A stretch of DNA of 28,215 bases from Chara braunii (GCA_003427395.1 BFEA01000044.1:3564406-3592620); one strand, 5' to 3'; shown: positions 1 to 9,349, counted from the first letter of the stretch. The notes: generated by a model from the letters alone, not told the origin. Numbers and translations: made by a program.

Positions 1-377
1 TACCATGTGTATGGCCCCATGAGGATGAACCGGCCAAACAGATTGACTGGGGGGGCTCCTTCCACGTGGCAGGCTCACAAAAAGAGAACAAAAGAATGAA
101 TGCACCTGTCCGTGTTTGGCTGAAGACTCGTCTTATTTTCCCCCTATTGAGTGCCCTGCCAGCAACGAAAATGGTGGTGTATCATTCCGCGACCTAGAAG
201 GAGAGATGCCCTCTTCTCTCCATTAGGTAAGTGGCGCTGCACGCTGCAGAAAGGAAAAATAAAATAAAATAATAAAATACTGCTGTGAATCTATCCATGT
301 TTCTGCTGAAGATTCATTTCCTTTCCCTCATACGGTGACTGATCAACCGGGGCGTGGCACACTAAGTCCTTGTGCTA
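1..377. other. No gene seen; short AT-rich run
   Basis: No open frame resembling a known protein is visible. The only structure is an (AAAAT)-type simple run near 255-280, followed by GTGAATCTATCC, which weakly resembles the sequence after the (AAAT)n runs near 6600 and 7735. Confidence 0.5.
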
Positions 378-530
378 ACACACACACACACACACACACA
401 GATGAGAGAAAGGGAGAGAGAAAGAGAGAGAGAGAGAAAGAGCAGGCTCACTCAGGAAGAGAGAGAGAGAGAGAGAGAGAGAGGAAGAGCAGGCTCACGC
501 AGGGAGAGAGAGAGAGCAGGCATACGCTGA
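378..530. repeat. (CA)n then GA-rich microsatellite with embedded short repeat
   Basis: An (AC)n run (378-400) passes into GA-rich sequence. Within it a short non-simple motif, AGCAGGCTCAC, recurs near 441 and 488, with a diverged AGCAGGCATAC near 515, each separated by GA runs. This is a compound microsatellite/minisatellite. Charged reading frames through it (R/E-rich) are artefacts of the repeat. Confidence 0.85.
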
Positions 531-1479
531 GAGGGAAGAACAGAGGCTGAGGCAAACAGACAAAGGGGGAGCGAGAGAGTTCCAGTTTTAATTTTGCTGC
601 GCTTTTATTTATTTATTTTTTTTATTTTTTTTTTACTTATTCCTTTAATCTTATTTACTCTCTCCTATTGCTGAAGAGCGCTGCGTGCCGACAGGACTAG
701 ACAACCCTAGAACTCGATTGGCCCCTTTCACCCTGCTGGTCGCCGAGGACCTCGGAGCGGGCGCGGCGAAGTGACAGGCGCCGTAGCCCATGGCTTCAGC
801 GAACGGTAGGTAGCCCCTCCCCGGGTTTCCTCCCAACAACGTGTAGGGTGAGGTTGTCTGCTGAGTGACAAGAGTTTGCAAGGAACGGATACTGGAATCG
901 GAGGGTGAAGCAGTAAGGCTTGGTCCTTGAGCGGGGCTCGCGAGTCTAAGATGTTATCCCTTTAAGGGATTACACTGCCCCTTGACACAATATACTCTTG
1001 TCAAATCCCAGGTTGTAGAATGTAGTACTCTCATTATTTTTGCATCCAAAAGCTTTTATCATTAAAAATATTGACTACATCATGACTGTCGTCTATGATC
1101 GTAACAGATACCATAAGTTTTTGTCATCACCAATGCATGCATATGCTTATTAGCTTGCTAAAATTATTTACATACTCAATTATTATAATTATTAATTATT
1201 GTGATTATTATGACAGTATATCCCCACTATGAGTAACAGTCATTATAATAATTTATGACCTTCAAAAATTGCAAATGCATTGCTATCGCAATATACTATT
1301 ATGACCTGCTTGAATGGTCTTAGGCGTTGGAAATTAGCAACGGTAGCAAGGTATGGTTTGAATAGTACCTTTCAGGAAGAACATTGTAGGAAGAAGAGAC
1401 TCTGTGTAGAGATGGGCGATGTTTGTTGGGGGTTTGTTTGTGTGAGCAGGACCGAGGGTTAGCTGAAGAAGGCCAGAAT
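531..1479. other. Intergenic, no gene recognised
   Basis: A T-rich run (605-635) is followed by a GC-richer block (670-900), then strongly AT-rich sequence. A perfect 15-nt palindrome, ATCCCTTTAAGGGAT, lies at 956-970. Short open frames on both strands show no family resemblance. The block sits upstream of the gag-like pseudogene and could hold an eroded LTR or leader, but I see no second LTR copy and no primer-binding site. Confidence 0.4.
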
Positions 1480-1857
1480 GTTGTATGCTAAGGAAGATCC
1501 CAATATAGTCTTGCCTATTGAAAAGGAGGGCGGACTAGAGATGTCCTTGCCAAAACAAGTCGGGGAGAATGAGTATATTGCTTCAGGGTGGGGTACATCT
1601 TTGAATAAGGATATCTTTATTTAGATTGAATCTGGATTCGACGATGTTGGAGACGGTGCAATTGTGAAAGTAACCATAATATCTCATCATCCTTTTGGGT
1701 TACACTTGGTATAGAACTGACACTGGGACGTGAAAGTCTGCTCGAGAGACCCTTAAGGCTAGCTGAGATAGCTGCCGCAAAATGGGCCAGAGGAATATGT
1801 CGAAAAAGAGAGGAGTCAGTATGCGTTGTTATAGAAGTTAGAGATGCTGAGCAGTTT

Positions 1858-3493
1858 GTGTTCCCCTCAGCGCCGTTGCAAACCGTCTTACCCAAGTTTC
1901 CTGTGGAGGAGTATTTCGAAAGACGAGAGAAAATAAAGGCCTCAGCGGAGACCGCTTTGGTAGTACAAGAATGGGGACACAAGCATTATACAAGTGAGAT
2001 AGTATACGGTCTGTATCTAGAGATGGGATCCATGCTCCTCAACACAAAACTTCAAAGCACGATTTACATTGTTAGCACCTACACTGATTCCCACGATCCG
2101 GACGAAAGGTTTGAATACTGGATGAACTCCGGATGGAGGTATGCAGGCAGTGAATGTTATTATTTCCTTCTAGCAACTTATGTTCTCATTCTAGTGTCTT
2201 TCAATACAACTGGTTGCTCTATTCACGCCTTTTAAGGTCGGTGTTGGAGGTAATTGCTCTACCAAATGGATGTATAAAAACGTATGCACTTGTTTCCTCT
2301 AGACTTGTTAAGGTGGGAATACAAGAGCTTATTGGACATTATCTTCGGCTTACGGCCTGACGCCTCGTCGCTTGCTGTATTTGTACAGGATAGGAGCGGC
2401 GGTCATGGCTGGAGATGGTGGATTGGATAAGGTCCTTCTTTGGAGGAATTCTTATCTCGCTAAAGTATTGACACGCGAATCTGTAGACGACTCAATGCTC
2501 CCAGACCTTAGAGCTTTGCTGTTTCAAGGGAAGAACCTGCCTAACTTTTTGCACGATTACCCCAACTTTAGCCTTATGAAGAAGTGGGATGAGAGGGCGA
2601 TGTTGACTATGTTCCCTTTGTTCGTATGTGAGGAGTTTGGCGAGGACATATACGGTTTCATGTTGAGATCACGAACTTGGAGTGAACTGGAAAGTTTGTT
2701 GAGCTTGAGGTTTCCTGAGCACGAAATCGACAGTCGCCATTGTGAAGACTCCGATCGAATAATCGGGGATGCGTCAGCACAAGGGAAACTAGACAATAAA
2801 CAGAAACATGTGAAAGCATTGAAAGAGAGAATAACACAACTAGAGAGGGATTAAAAAGGCAAGCGAAAGGTCTCAGAGGGGATGTCAGACGGGCTAGCTG
2901 GTAGTAGTGGAGAAAAAAAGAATGATGATAATCAAGGTTCTCTTCGACCTGCGAAATCTGAGAAGAAACGATGTGAAAACAAAGCCGGAGAAAGAGGAGA
3001 AAACGTGATTGAGATAAAAGAAGAACCTAGACCTCGGAAGTTGACCAAGGCCCAACGGAAGGCAAGAAATCGAGTTCGAATGGTCCATGACCGCGATCTA
3101 GGTCAAGATTGGGGAAGAGGTCAAGATAATGGTAGACGAGGAAGTCGTAGTCGTGGTAGAGGAAGTGATAAGAAAGGCAATAAGAGAGATGATAATAGAA
3201 ATTGGAATGCCATCAGGATCGAAACGGGTCAAGAAAGTGGTCAAGGACTTGGGAAAGGAAGAGTGGGTTAGAAGAGTACGGTCTGCAGACATTGTCCCCA
3301 AGAGGGGCACATAATGAGGTTTTGCCATATCAGGAAGACTGATGAAGCAAATGGTTTAATAAACATCAATATTGAAGGAAGTGTTTATGACAGGTTTAGA
3401 AACCCCATTGACCCAAACATACCTGGAGGGACGAGACAGGAAGCCTTGCGACGAGATTACGAATGGCGGACAGGGACAAAAGACCTGTATTAG
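1858..3493 (+). pseudogene. Retrotransposon gag-like pseudogene (nucleocapsid end preserved)
   Basis: This looks like the capsid/nucleocapsid part of an LTR-retrotransposon polyprotein, which would package element RNA in cytoplasmic particles. The best part is one frame from 2372 to 3493. It runs through a helical, capsid-like stretch (about 2400-2740, with motifs such as LLWRNSYL and FLHDYPNFSLMKKWDERAM), then a lysine/glutamate-rich linker, then an arginine/glycine-rich basic tail (about 3040-3230, repeated GRG and RGR), then a CCHC knuckle (3284-3325), ending at a TAG at 3491-3493. In-frame stops TAA (2852-2854) and TAG (3269-3271) break it; the second falls just before the knuckle. Upstream, coding-like sequence continues in other frames (1858-2235, and 2300-2430 with WEYKSLLDIIFGLRPDASS), which implies frameshifts. 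No protease, reverse transcriptase or integrase follows. The family, Ty3 or Ty1 type, cannot be fixed by eye. The call rests on order of domains plus the knuckle. Confidence 0.6.
3284..3325 (+). other. CCHC zinc knuckle (C-X2-C-X4-H-X4-C)
   Basis: The frame reads C-RH-C-PQEG-H-IMRF-C, an exact retroviral-type zinc-knuckle spacing. It is in the same frame as the basic tail upstream but lies 12 bases after an in-frame TAG, so it is translated only if that stop is a mutation or is read through. In gag proteins this motif binds RNA for packaging. Confidence 0.75.
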
Positions 3494-4868
3494 TGACAGA
3501 AAATTGCAAGGTCATTTGATAATAAGGACACTTCAGGGATGATTGCAAGGTACTAGCAAGGTAGATTGAGTTGGGAATGACTAAGTTTCACTTACGAGGA
3601 AATTGGTGACCATCACTGGACAGATAATCCGAGGGTGGCAGAGTGGAGCTTGATAGGATATTGGGGCTGACCATCATTTTCTTAGATTAAAAACAAGTAG
3701 ATGTATGAACTTCTAGATAAATTGAGGTGTTTTGTTGGGTAAGAGAGAACAAGGATAAGTAGAGTGCAGTCTGAAAAGGGGACCAATTTCTTTTTCTGGA
3801 GTTTTGATAGAATAAAGGTTTAGAATAGACGAGTATAAGAAAATGTATGGTCATTTGAGGATAAATATGAGGATGAGAGAGATGAGTCGCAAGTCTGACT
3901 CATTGTAGCATACTTTGTATTTATATATATGTATCCAAGGGGAATGAGTTGGTGGACCACAAACACTTTTCAAATTGTGAGTGAATCTCTGTCTATGGTT
4001 TGAGTCTTTTGTGAGTCAGTATCTCCCTTTGTCTATCACTATTGGACTCATCTGAGGCCTAAAGATGGTGGTAGAGGAACGGGCGGATCAGTGCCTTGTG
4101 TGAAAGTCAGTAAAAGGTTGTATGACCAAGATATTGGAATGATTGATTATATGTACATATTTGAGAAACCATGCTACGACATGGACAAACTTTCAATGAG
4201 TTTAAACATTTTTGCAATCATTTTTTTTTTAATGTGATGTTTGTTTTGTTGGTTTCAGACAAGCAAAGAGTCAACAACCATTGATTTCATTTCAAATATT
4301 GATTTTTATATACAAAATGACCCCGAGGTGCGTGCCTCACCGAGCTATGACCAAAGACTTGGAGGGCACAACCCTGAATCACAATCTGACGATAACTCAA
4401 TTGGTTTTGGAATCTTATTCACCTTGTCTATCTTTTAAAAAGAGGCATCGTTCATCCATTTCAAGGGTTAACCTGAGGGCATAAATTATCAAGCCTATGG
4501 TGGAAATTTGGCATCGTTGGGACGTAACTCCCAGCGTGGGCTGCTGACCTAGCGTAACCAGACAGCGGACCCTTCGACTATGGCCTCGAAGAGAAACTAA
4601 AAGGGTGGTCACCCCAATAAAAGGATCTATTCAGGTGGATATCGAAGGGGTCGAGATTAGTATTGAAATCTATGAATTTTGAAAAGATAGGATGAATATC
4701 CTATCGTTGCACAACCAATGAGGGTAACCATCGATAAGCAACAACGCGGTGGGCCGCAGCTCCGGCCTGATCAGCAGGACTGTGGTGGGTCATGATGGAG
4801 ACCGTTGTCCTCTTGTATTATGCTTCGGGCAGGACAACAGACAACTTTGGACAGTAATGTCAAGAGTT
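3494..4868. other. No gene recognised between gag remnant and 79-bp repeat
   Basis: About 1.4 kb, AT-rich to about 4450 and then more mixed. Open frames are short and overlap on both strands. No reverse transcriptase, protease or integrase motif follows the gag remnant, so the pol region is either lost or decayed beyond visual recognition. Confidence 0.4.
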
Positions 4869-5026
4869 GAACACCAAAGGTCTCGGTTAGGACTCGCGTA
4901 TGAAGGGTTGAGTTCGCACGCGGACGCTAATCCTAAAGACAAACAATGAACACCCAAGGTCTCGGTTAGGACCCTCGTCTGAAGGGTTGAGTTTGCACGC
5001 GGACGCTAATCCTAAAGACAAACAAC
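4869..5026 (+). repeat. Tandem duplication, two 79-bp copies
   Basis: GAACACC(A/C)AAGG followed by TCTCGGTTAGGAC starts at 4869 and again at 4948, a period of 79 bp. The copies differ at only a few positions (for example CTCGCGTA against CCTCGTCT, and TTCGCACG against TTTGCACG), and both end in GCTAATCCTAAAGACAAACAA. It has no coding role that I can see. Confidence 0.85.
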
Positions 5027-6020
5027 GAATGACCTTGGCCAAAGTCTAAGGGTGTGGGGAAGGAAATGAGCGTTGTCATGCTTGATTATTTCATGTACTG
5101 TAGTACGGAACAAGTATTCCCACTTCAAGTCATTAAATTTATTTTATAATGTGGGAGACCCGAGTTAAAATCCCGGTAGTAATAATGAAAAGTGAGGTGA
5201 CGACGTCAATCCTGAACCACATTTCATTCCAGGATTCGGATTTGACAATTTGCTGTCGGAAAACATTTTTTGTTTGCATATAGTTCTCCAGGCGAGGGGG
5301 ACGTCGCTTACTGGGGTCTGGGATACTGTCGGACCAAATACCCATGCTTTTGCATTCGACACGGTGATGACGTCGGCTACCATGACGGAGCCAGTCTGGG
5401 ATGAGAAGGGTGTGCACGCTTTGGCATGGCACTTGAAACAATTTCCTCGGCCATTAAGGCCAGGGCGAATTGGTGATAAAATTTCGAATGTATGTGCGCG
5501 TGTTGTTGTGACATGCCCTGTGATCGGTAGTAATGCCCCGTCGATAGAAGAGGTCGAGGGGCTGATTGGGTTAGTATTGTGACAGGTAGATCTACGACAC
5601 ACACTGAGATTTGGATCGGTACCTGCCTACCTACTGGTACTGCGCGTCTAAAAATACCAACTTTTGTCTTCATCTGTTCGGCCTCGAGTACCCGGCACGT
5701 CTACGTCTACTTCGTGTGGTACCGGCCTGCCTGCTAATTAAGTGTTTCCGCTGTCGCGGGCCTCTTTCCCAGCCACTTGAGAGTTTTTCCGGCCACGATT
5801 CTCAATGTCACGGCTATAAGTAACCGCCGACCTTCGGGTCTTTAGATCAACCAAGTGCCCTTGCAGGGCACACACACACTCAAGCCAACAAGCATTCAGA
5901 TGGGCAGGCAGATCAACAAGCGTGCACACACACGCACAGGCTAGAACGGGCTCAGGTCACTGGTTGGACTGAGCCCCGCTACTATATACATAATAGAGTT
6001 GCTCCTCTTCTACCCAAAGT
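5027..6020. other. Unrecognised sequence with overlapping short ORFs
   Basis: The longest plus-strand open frame is 5250-5582 (110 codons), overlapped by minus-strand frames of 98-145 codons over the same bases. The protein resembles no family I know and there is no sign of which strand, if any, is real. The overlap on both strands suggests chance openness in a GC-moderate stretch. Short CA runs lie near 5865 and 5925. Confidence 0.35.
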
Positions 6021-6021
6021 G

Positions 6022-6108
6022 GGAGTTAGCTCAGTAGGTTCAGGTGCAGGTTATCATGCACCAGACTTGGAGATTGAATCTGCCCAACCCCAGAGCTAAC
6101 TCCTTTTT
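6022..6108 (+). other. tRNA-like sequence with Pol III A box and T5 terminator
   Basis: GGAGTTAGCTC (6022-6032) pairs perfectly with GAGCTAACTCC (6093-6103), enclosing 60 nt. TAGCTCAGTAGG matches the Pol III A-box consensus TRGCNNARYNNGG, and AGATTGAATCT resembles a B box. An internal stem GGTGCA/TGCACC sits where an anticodon arm would be. TTTTT (6104-6108) follows directly, as in a Pol III terminator. The 11-bp outer stem and 8-nt inner loop do not fit a canonical cloverleaf, so this is more likely a degenerate tRNA or the head of a tRNA-derived SINE. Confidence 0.45.
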
Positions 6109-6133
6109 AGAAGGAGCTTTATTGTTTTCACTC

Positions 6134-6216
6134 AGTTTGGGTCAGTCGGGATTCGAACCCACGACCTCATAATTGAGGTTAGTTGTAGGCTGCCCCATTG
6201 AAACGGGGCACTACAC
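6134..6216 (-). other. tRNA-derived sequence with intact B box (minus strand)
   Basis: On the minus strand GGTTCGAATCC (6149-6159) is a perfect Pol III B box inside a T-arm-like context. Upstream of it come two hairpins placed like anticodon and D arms: ACCTCA/TGAGGT and TGCCCC/GGGGCA. The expected 5' acceptor partner of the 3' CTGACCC is missing, so it is not a functional tRNA by eye. It is a tRNA relic or SINE piece, about 30 bp from the plus-strand tRNA-like unit. Confidence 0.45.
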
Positions 6217-6357
6217 TTGGCAGTTAGTGGTAGTTTTTGGTTAGATTCTTTCGTTTTTTTTTATTTTTATTCTGGTAGTTAGATTCATTTCTTTTTATTT
6301 TATTAGTTCTATTTTTTTTTAGGGCCAGCTGCGATCAGGGAGGCTGTAGTGCCCCGT
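6203..6357. repeat. 13-bp perfect inverted repeat around a T-rich loop
   Basis: ACGGGGCACTACA (6203-6215) is the exact reverse complement of TGTAGTGCCCCGT (6345-6357). The 129-bp interior is T-rich. The left arm is also the 5' part of the minus-strand tRNA-like sequence, so this may be two inverted partial copies of the same repeat or a small foldback/MITE. Confidence 0.6.
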
Positions 6358-6529
6358 ATTGTGGTTGTGGTATGCTGCCCAACGCGACGAGTCGTCATGC
6401 ATGAGTGGAGAGCGACGAAGTCTACAACGACTAAAAACAACTACGACGTCGACAATCGGGGAAAGAGAGAGAAGATAGCTAAGTCCCGAACTTCGCGGTG
6501 ACCTCAGGCTACTTCATCGATGAAATAGG
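6358..6529. other. No gene seen
   Basis: Mixed-composition sequence rich in CGA/GAC trinucleotides between the inverted repeat and the (AAAT)n run. Nothing is recognised. Confidence 0.4.
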
Positions 6530-6690
6530 CAAAATATAAATAAATAAACAAATAAATAGATAAAATAAATAGATAAATAGTTAATAAGAAAATCGAATGA
6601 ATCTATCCCTACGACACGGGTATGTACATTACACATATATATGTATGGGTATGACTGTATGTGTGTGTGTGTGTGTGTGAGTGGGTGTGT
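6530..6690 (+). repeat. Dispersed repeat copy 1: (AAAT)n - TCGAATGAATCTA - (GT)n
   Basis: An (AAAT)-type run (6535-6590) is followed by TCGAATGAATCTATCC, then GGGTATGTACATTAC, then a GT run (6658-6680). The same order of landmarks recurs at 7670-7819, so these are two diverged copies of one dispersed repeat. The AT-tail-like run followed by unique sequence could mark a SINE junction. Confidence 0.6.
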
Positions 6691-6906
6691 GCGAGTGTGA
6701 GAGAAAGAGAGAGAAAGATCAGGGGAGAGAAAGGTCGAAAAGGGGGGGGGAGAAAGATCACGAGAGAGAGAGAAAGGGAGGAGGAGAGAGAGAAGAAAAA
6801 GAAGTAGAAAGAAGGAAGAGAAGTGGGGGTACCGCGGGGAACAGATGAGATGGTAGGCGAGGAGCAATCAAGGAGAATGCCCGGAGGAAGAAGAGAAACG
6901 CGCGAA

Positions 6907-6990
6907 GGAAGAGGAGAACAACATAGAGGAAGAGGAGAACAACACGGAGGAAGAGGAGAACAACACGGAGGAAGAGGGGAGATCGCACGA
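6907..6990 (+). repeat. 21-bp minisatellite
   Basis: The unit GGAAGAGGAGAACAACAYRG (with a final A) recurs about 3.5 times at 21-bp spacing. The period is a multiple of three, so it keeps any frame open, but nothing else suggests coding. Confidence 0.75.
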
Positions 6991-7124
6991 AGGAAGAGAA
7001 GGACAACGCGGAGGAAGAAAAGCAACTGCGCAAGTGGAGGTAGAGCGTGCGGGAATGTGCGCGCAGGGGATCTAGAAAAAGAGCGCGCAAGGAGGAGAGG
7101 AGAAGTAGAAGAAGGAAGTAGACA

Positions 7125-7166
7125 AAGAAGAAGAAGAAGAAGAAGAAGAAGAAGAAGAAGAAGAAA
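7125..7166 (+). repeat. (GAA)n trinucleotide run
   Basis: About 13 perfect AAG/GAA triplets inside the polypurine tract. GAA runs are known to form triplexes. Confidence 0.9.
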
Positions 7167-7587
7167 AGGAGGGGGGGAGAACGGAAACACTATCGAAAAA
7201 GTAAAAGTGACCAGGAAAAACGAACGAGACGACTAACACGGGGACGGAGAATGATGAACGCGAACAACAATAAGATAACGAGCGAGTAGACAACAGCGGG
7301 AAGGTGGAGAATAAGCCCGGGGTAGGAGATTAAGATTGCGCTAAAAAGAAGAGCGTGCAGTGTGATGAGTGAGCGCGATGCGGGAGGAGAAGCACGCATG
7401 AAGGAAAAGGAGCATGGTGTTGAAGGTGAATGTGTAATAAGGAAAGGAGATAGCACCCATTTAGAAAGGGAAAGGAGATCACGACGTGAGGGAGTTGTAA
7501 AAGAAGGAGAAGAAGAAGGAGGAGAGAAAAAAAAAAAAGGGGTAGAAGAATGCTTACCTGAGCATGCAGGCGGAGGACGGCGGCTTT

Positions 7588-7612
7588 GACGACGACGGCG
7601 ACGACGACGACG
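7588..7612 (+). repeat. (GAC)n trinucleotide run
   Basis: About eight GAC/GGC triplets at the end of the purine-rich block. Confidence 0.85.
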
Positions 7613-7669
7613 TTGAAGAGGCGAGAACAGGTAAGCCTTCAATCTCGCGGCTTACCTCATGGTACGTCA

Positions 7670-7780
7670 ATAGGATAAATAAAATTAAATAAATAAATAT
7701 AAATAAATATAAATAAATAAATAAAAATAAACTCGAATGAATCTACAACTAGAAAGTGGGTATATACATTACCACACACT

Positions 7781-7819
<39 letters not shown>
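7670..7819 (+). repeat. Dispersed repeat copy 2: (AAAT)n - TCGAATGAATCTA - (GT)n
   Basis: An (AAAT)-type run (7675-7730) is followed by CTCGAATGAATCTA, then GGGTATATACATTAC and a pure GT run (7783-7819). It matches the landmarks of the copy at 6530-6690 in the same order and orientation. The two copies bracket the polypurine tract. Confidence 0.65.
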
Positions 7820-7821
<2 letters not shown>

Positions 7822-7980
7822 ATGTACTTCGATTGATTCGGTGAGCGAGGCCGTGGCTGGCCTTGCGCAATCTCCATCGAAAGGATGGACGACATCAGTC
7901 GAATCGTCCGCTGTAACGTCGAAATATTCATTTGTGCATATGTGTGTGTGTATGTGAATGAGGGAGAGAGGGAGAGAGAG

Positions 7981-8145
7981 TGCGAGAGAGACGGTGAGAG
8001 AGAGAGAGAGATCAAGCGAACACACACTCACGAGACCATGTAAGGGGGAGAGAGAGAGAGAGAGTGTGAGAGAGACGGTGAGAGAGAGAGAGAGAGATCA
8101 GGCGAACACACACTCACGAGACCATGTAAGGGAGAGAGAGAGACG
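7981..8145 (+). repeat. Tandem duplication, two 84-bp copies
   Basis: TGCGAGAGAGACGGTG starts at 7981 and TGTGAGAGAGACGGTG at 8065. Both copies continue through a GA run, AAGCGAACACACACTCACG (second copy: AGGCG...) and ACCATGTAAGGG. The period is 84 bp. The difference between copies is mostly GA-run length. Confidence 0.85.
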
Positions 8146-8495
8146 AGGATGATAATGTGGGGGCACATATCTGGCCTTGGCGATGGTCTGCTACGAGTGA
8201 CATCTTCAAGTACTGCGTTGGCTGCTGATGTCAACAATTGCGTTGTCAATTAGTAGGCTAGTAGTAGCTGTATAAGGAGTAGGCTGGGCGCCGAGCGCCA
8301 AGTAGGGAGAACGGTCAGGGCACAGATTGTGATGGTAACAAGAGCAAGCTCTCATTAACACTCGGTTTCGATACTACGAATCTCCATTGATGTATTATTG
8401 GTGCAATGCTGCTCTCTGGACACAATGTTACTATCTGGCGTTCAATGTGATGGTGTAATCTAGAATTGTCATCTCGCTGTTACTTAAATTCCTTG

Positions 8496-8496
<1 letters not shown>
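8146..8496. other. No gene seen
   Basis: Unique mixed-composition sequence between the 84-bp duplication and the TTA run. No recognisable coding or RNA feature. Confidence 0.4.

Positions 8497-8536
<40 letters not shown>
8497..8536 (+). repeat. (TTA)n microsatellite
   Basis: About 13 uninterrupted ATT/TTA triplets. Confidence 0.95.
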
Positions 8537-8538
<2 letters not shown>

Positions 8539-8751
8539 ATTACGTGCACGGTAATCCTTGGGCGCTAGTGGCATATGAGAGTTGTGGGAATCATGAGTGC
8601 ATTGACGGGCTTATGAGTGACATAACCTTTGATATGATGAATTGCCTCAACCAACCTTATCCTATGACTAACCCATATCTATGTACTTGAAGATCCAGGT
8701 TAACTCAGCTAAGGATCAGCCGGATGGATTTAGGACATGAGGTGCAAGTCC

Positions 8752-8759
8752 CGTGTGAC
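8752..8759 (+). repeat. Left target-site duplication of the hAT element
   Basis: CGTGTGAC lies directly outside the left end and is repeated exactly at 15751-15758 outside the right end. Eight bases is the target duplication length typical of hAT transposition. Confidence 0.75.
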
Positions 8760-8770
8760 TATGTTGCACG

Positions 8771-8860
8771 CCCGGCCGCGGCCGGGGGTTCCGAATCGGC
8801 CGCGGCCTAGGCCGATGACCGAATCGGCCCGGTTCGGCATAGGCCGACCAGCCGAGTTCG
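8771..8860. repeat. Left subterminal GGCC/CCGAATCGGC palindrome array
   Basis: The sequence holds repeated self-complementary motifs: GGCCGCGGCC twice, GGCCTAGGCC, CCGAATCGGC twice, and related CGGTTCGGC. Similar motifs occur near the right end (about 15635-15730) and again at about 9600-9720. Subterminal repeats are where hAT transposases bind, so this is the likely cis-acting end. Confidence 0.6.
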
Positions 8861-9150
8861 GTGCATGATTTTTTCCCCCTATTTTTCACGTGTGAAAAAA
8901 AAAAAAAATAGATATATATATATATGGGAGTGTAGGGCTGGAAAATCCCTACACGCCCATACTTGTTTTTTGGGTGTCGGACCTTCCGCGCGGCGCAGAA
9001 AAAAAAAATGCAAAAAAAATAAAAATAAAAATAAAAACCAGGGCCCGGTGGGCCATTTTGGCCCTATTTCGGTGCCACCGGGTGAGGGGCACCGTGTGGG
9101 CAGTGGGCAGTGTGGGGAGGCCGGTGGGTCGAGGCCCAGGCCACGACAAA

Positions 9151-9200
9151 ACTGTTGCCGTTTCAGATAAATGCTGCCATTTATCTGAAACTGCAACAGT
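9151..9200. repeat. Near-perfect 23-bp-arm hairpin
   Basis: ACTGTTGC (9151-9158) and GTTTCAGATAAATG (9160-9173) are exactly complementary to CATTTATCTGAAAC (9178-9191) and GCAACAGT (9193-9200). There is a single C/T mismatch at 9159/9192 and a 4-nt loop, CTGC. It lies within the hAT element, between the left end and the GA runs. It could extrude as a cruciform in DNA or fold as a compact RNA hairpin. No function is evident. Confidence 0.85.
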
Positions 9201-9241
9201 TGTTGTTGTTGCCGTTATGCTGCCGAAATGCCTGCTCGCAC

Positions 9242-9244
<3 letters not shown>

Positions 9245-9306
<62 letters not shown>
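9245..9306 (+). repeat. (GA)n microsatellite
   Basis: About 31 pure GA dinucleotides inside the left part of the hAT element. Confidence 0.95.
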
Positions 9307-9308
<2 letters not shown>

Positions 9309-9349
9309 AGAATGGTTTACTACGTACCTGCTGCGCTGGAGATACCGCT

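Larger units (their letters stand above)
6690..7560 (+). repeat. Long polypurine tract (GA/GAA/GGA-rich)
   Basis: For about 850 bp the plus strand is overwhelmingly A and G, with few pyrimidines. It includes GA runs, a 21-bp minisatellite (about 6907-6990) and a (GAA)n run (7125-7166). The complementary open frames (S/L/F/P-rich on minus, R/E/G-rich on plus, up to 193 codons) are composition artefacts. Mirror-type polypurine sequence of this kind can form triplex (H-DNA) structures. Confidence 0.8.

Noticed and set aside
5165-5673. Overlapping frames of 98-145 codons on both strands near 5.2-5.7 kb as a gene
   Set aside because: No family resemblance, frames open on both strands, and no evidence to choose one.
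6609-7236. Frames of 110-193 codons on both strands in 6609-7236, rich in L/S/F/P or R/E/G
   Set aside because: They translate polypurine/polypyrimidine and GA/GT repeats; strand-biased composition alone keeps them open.
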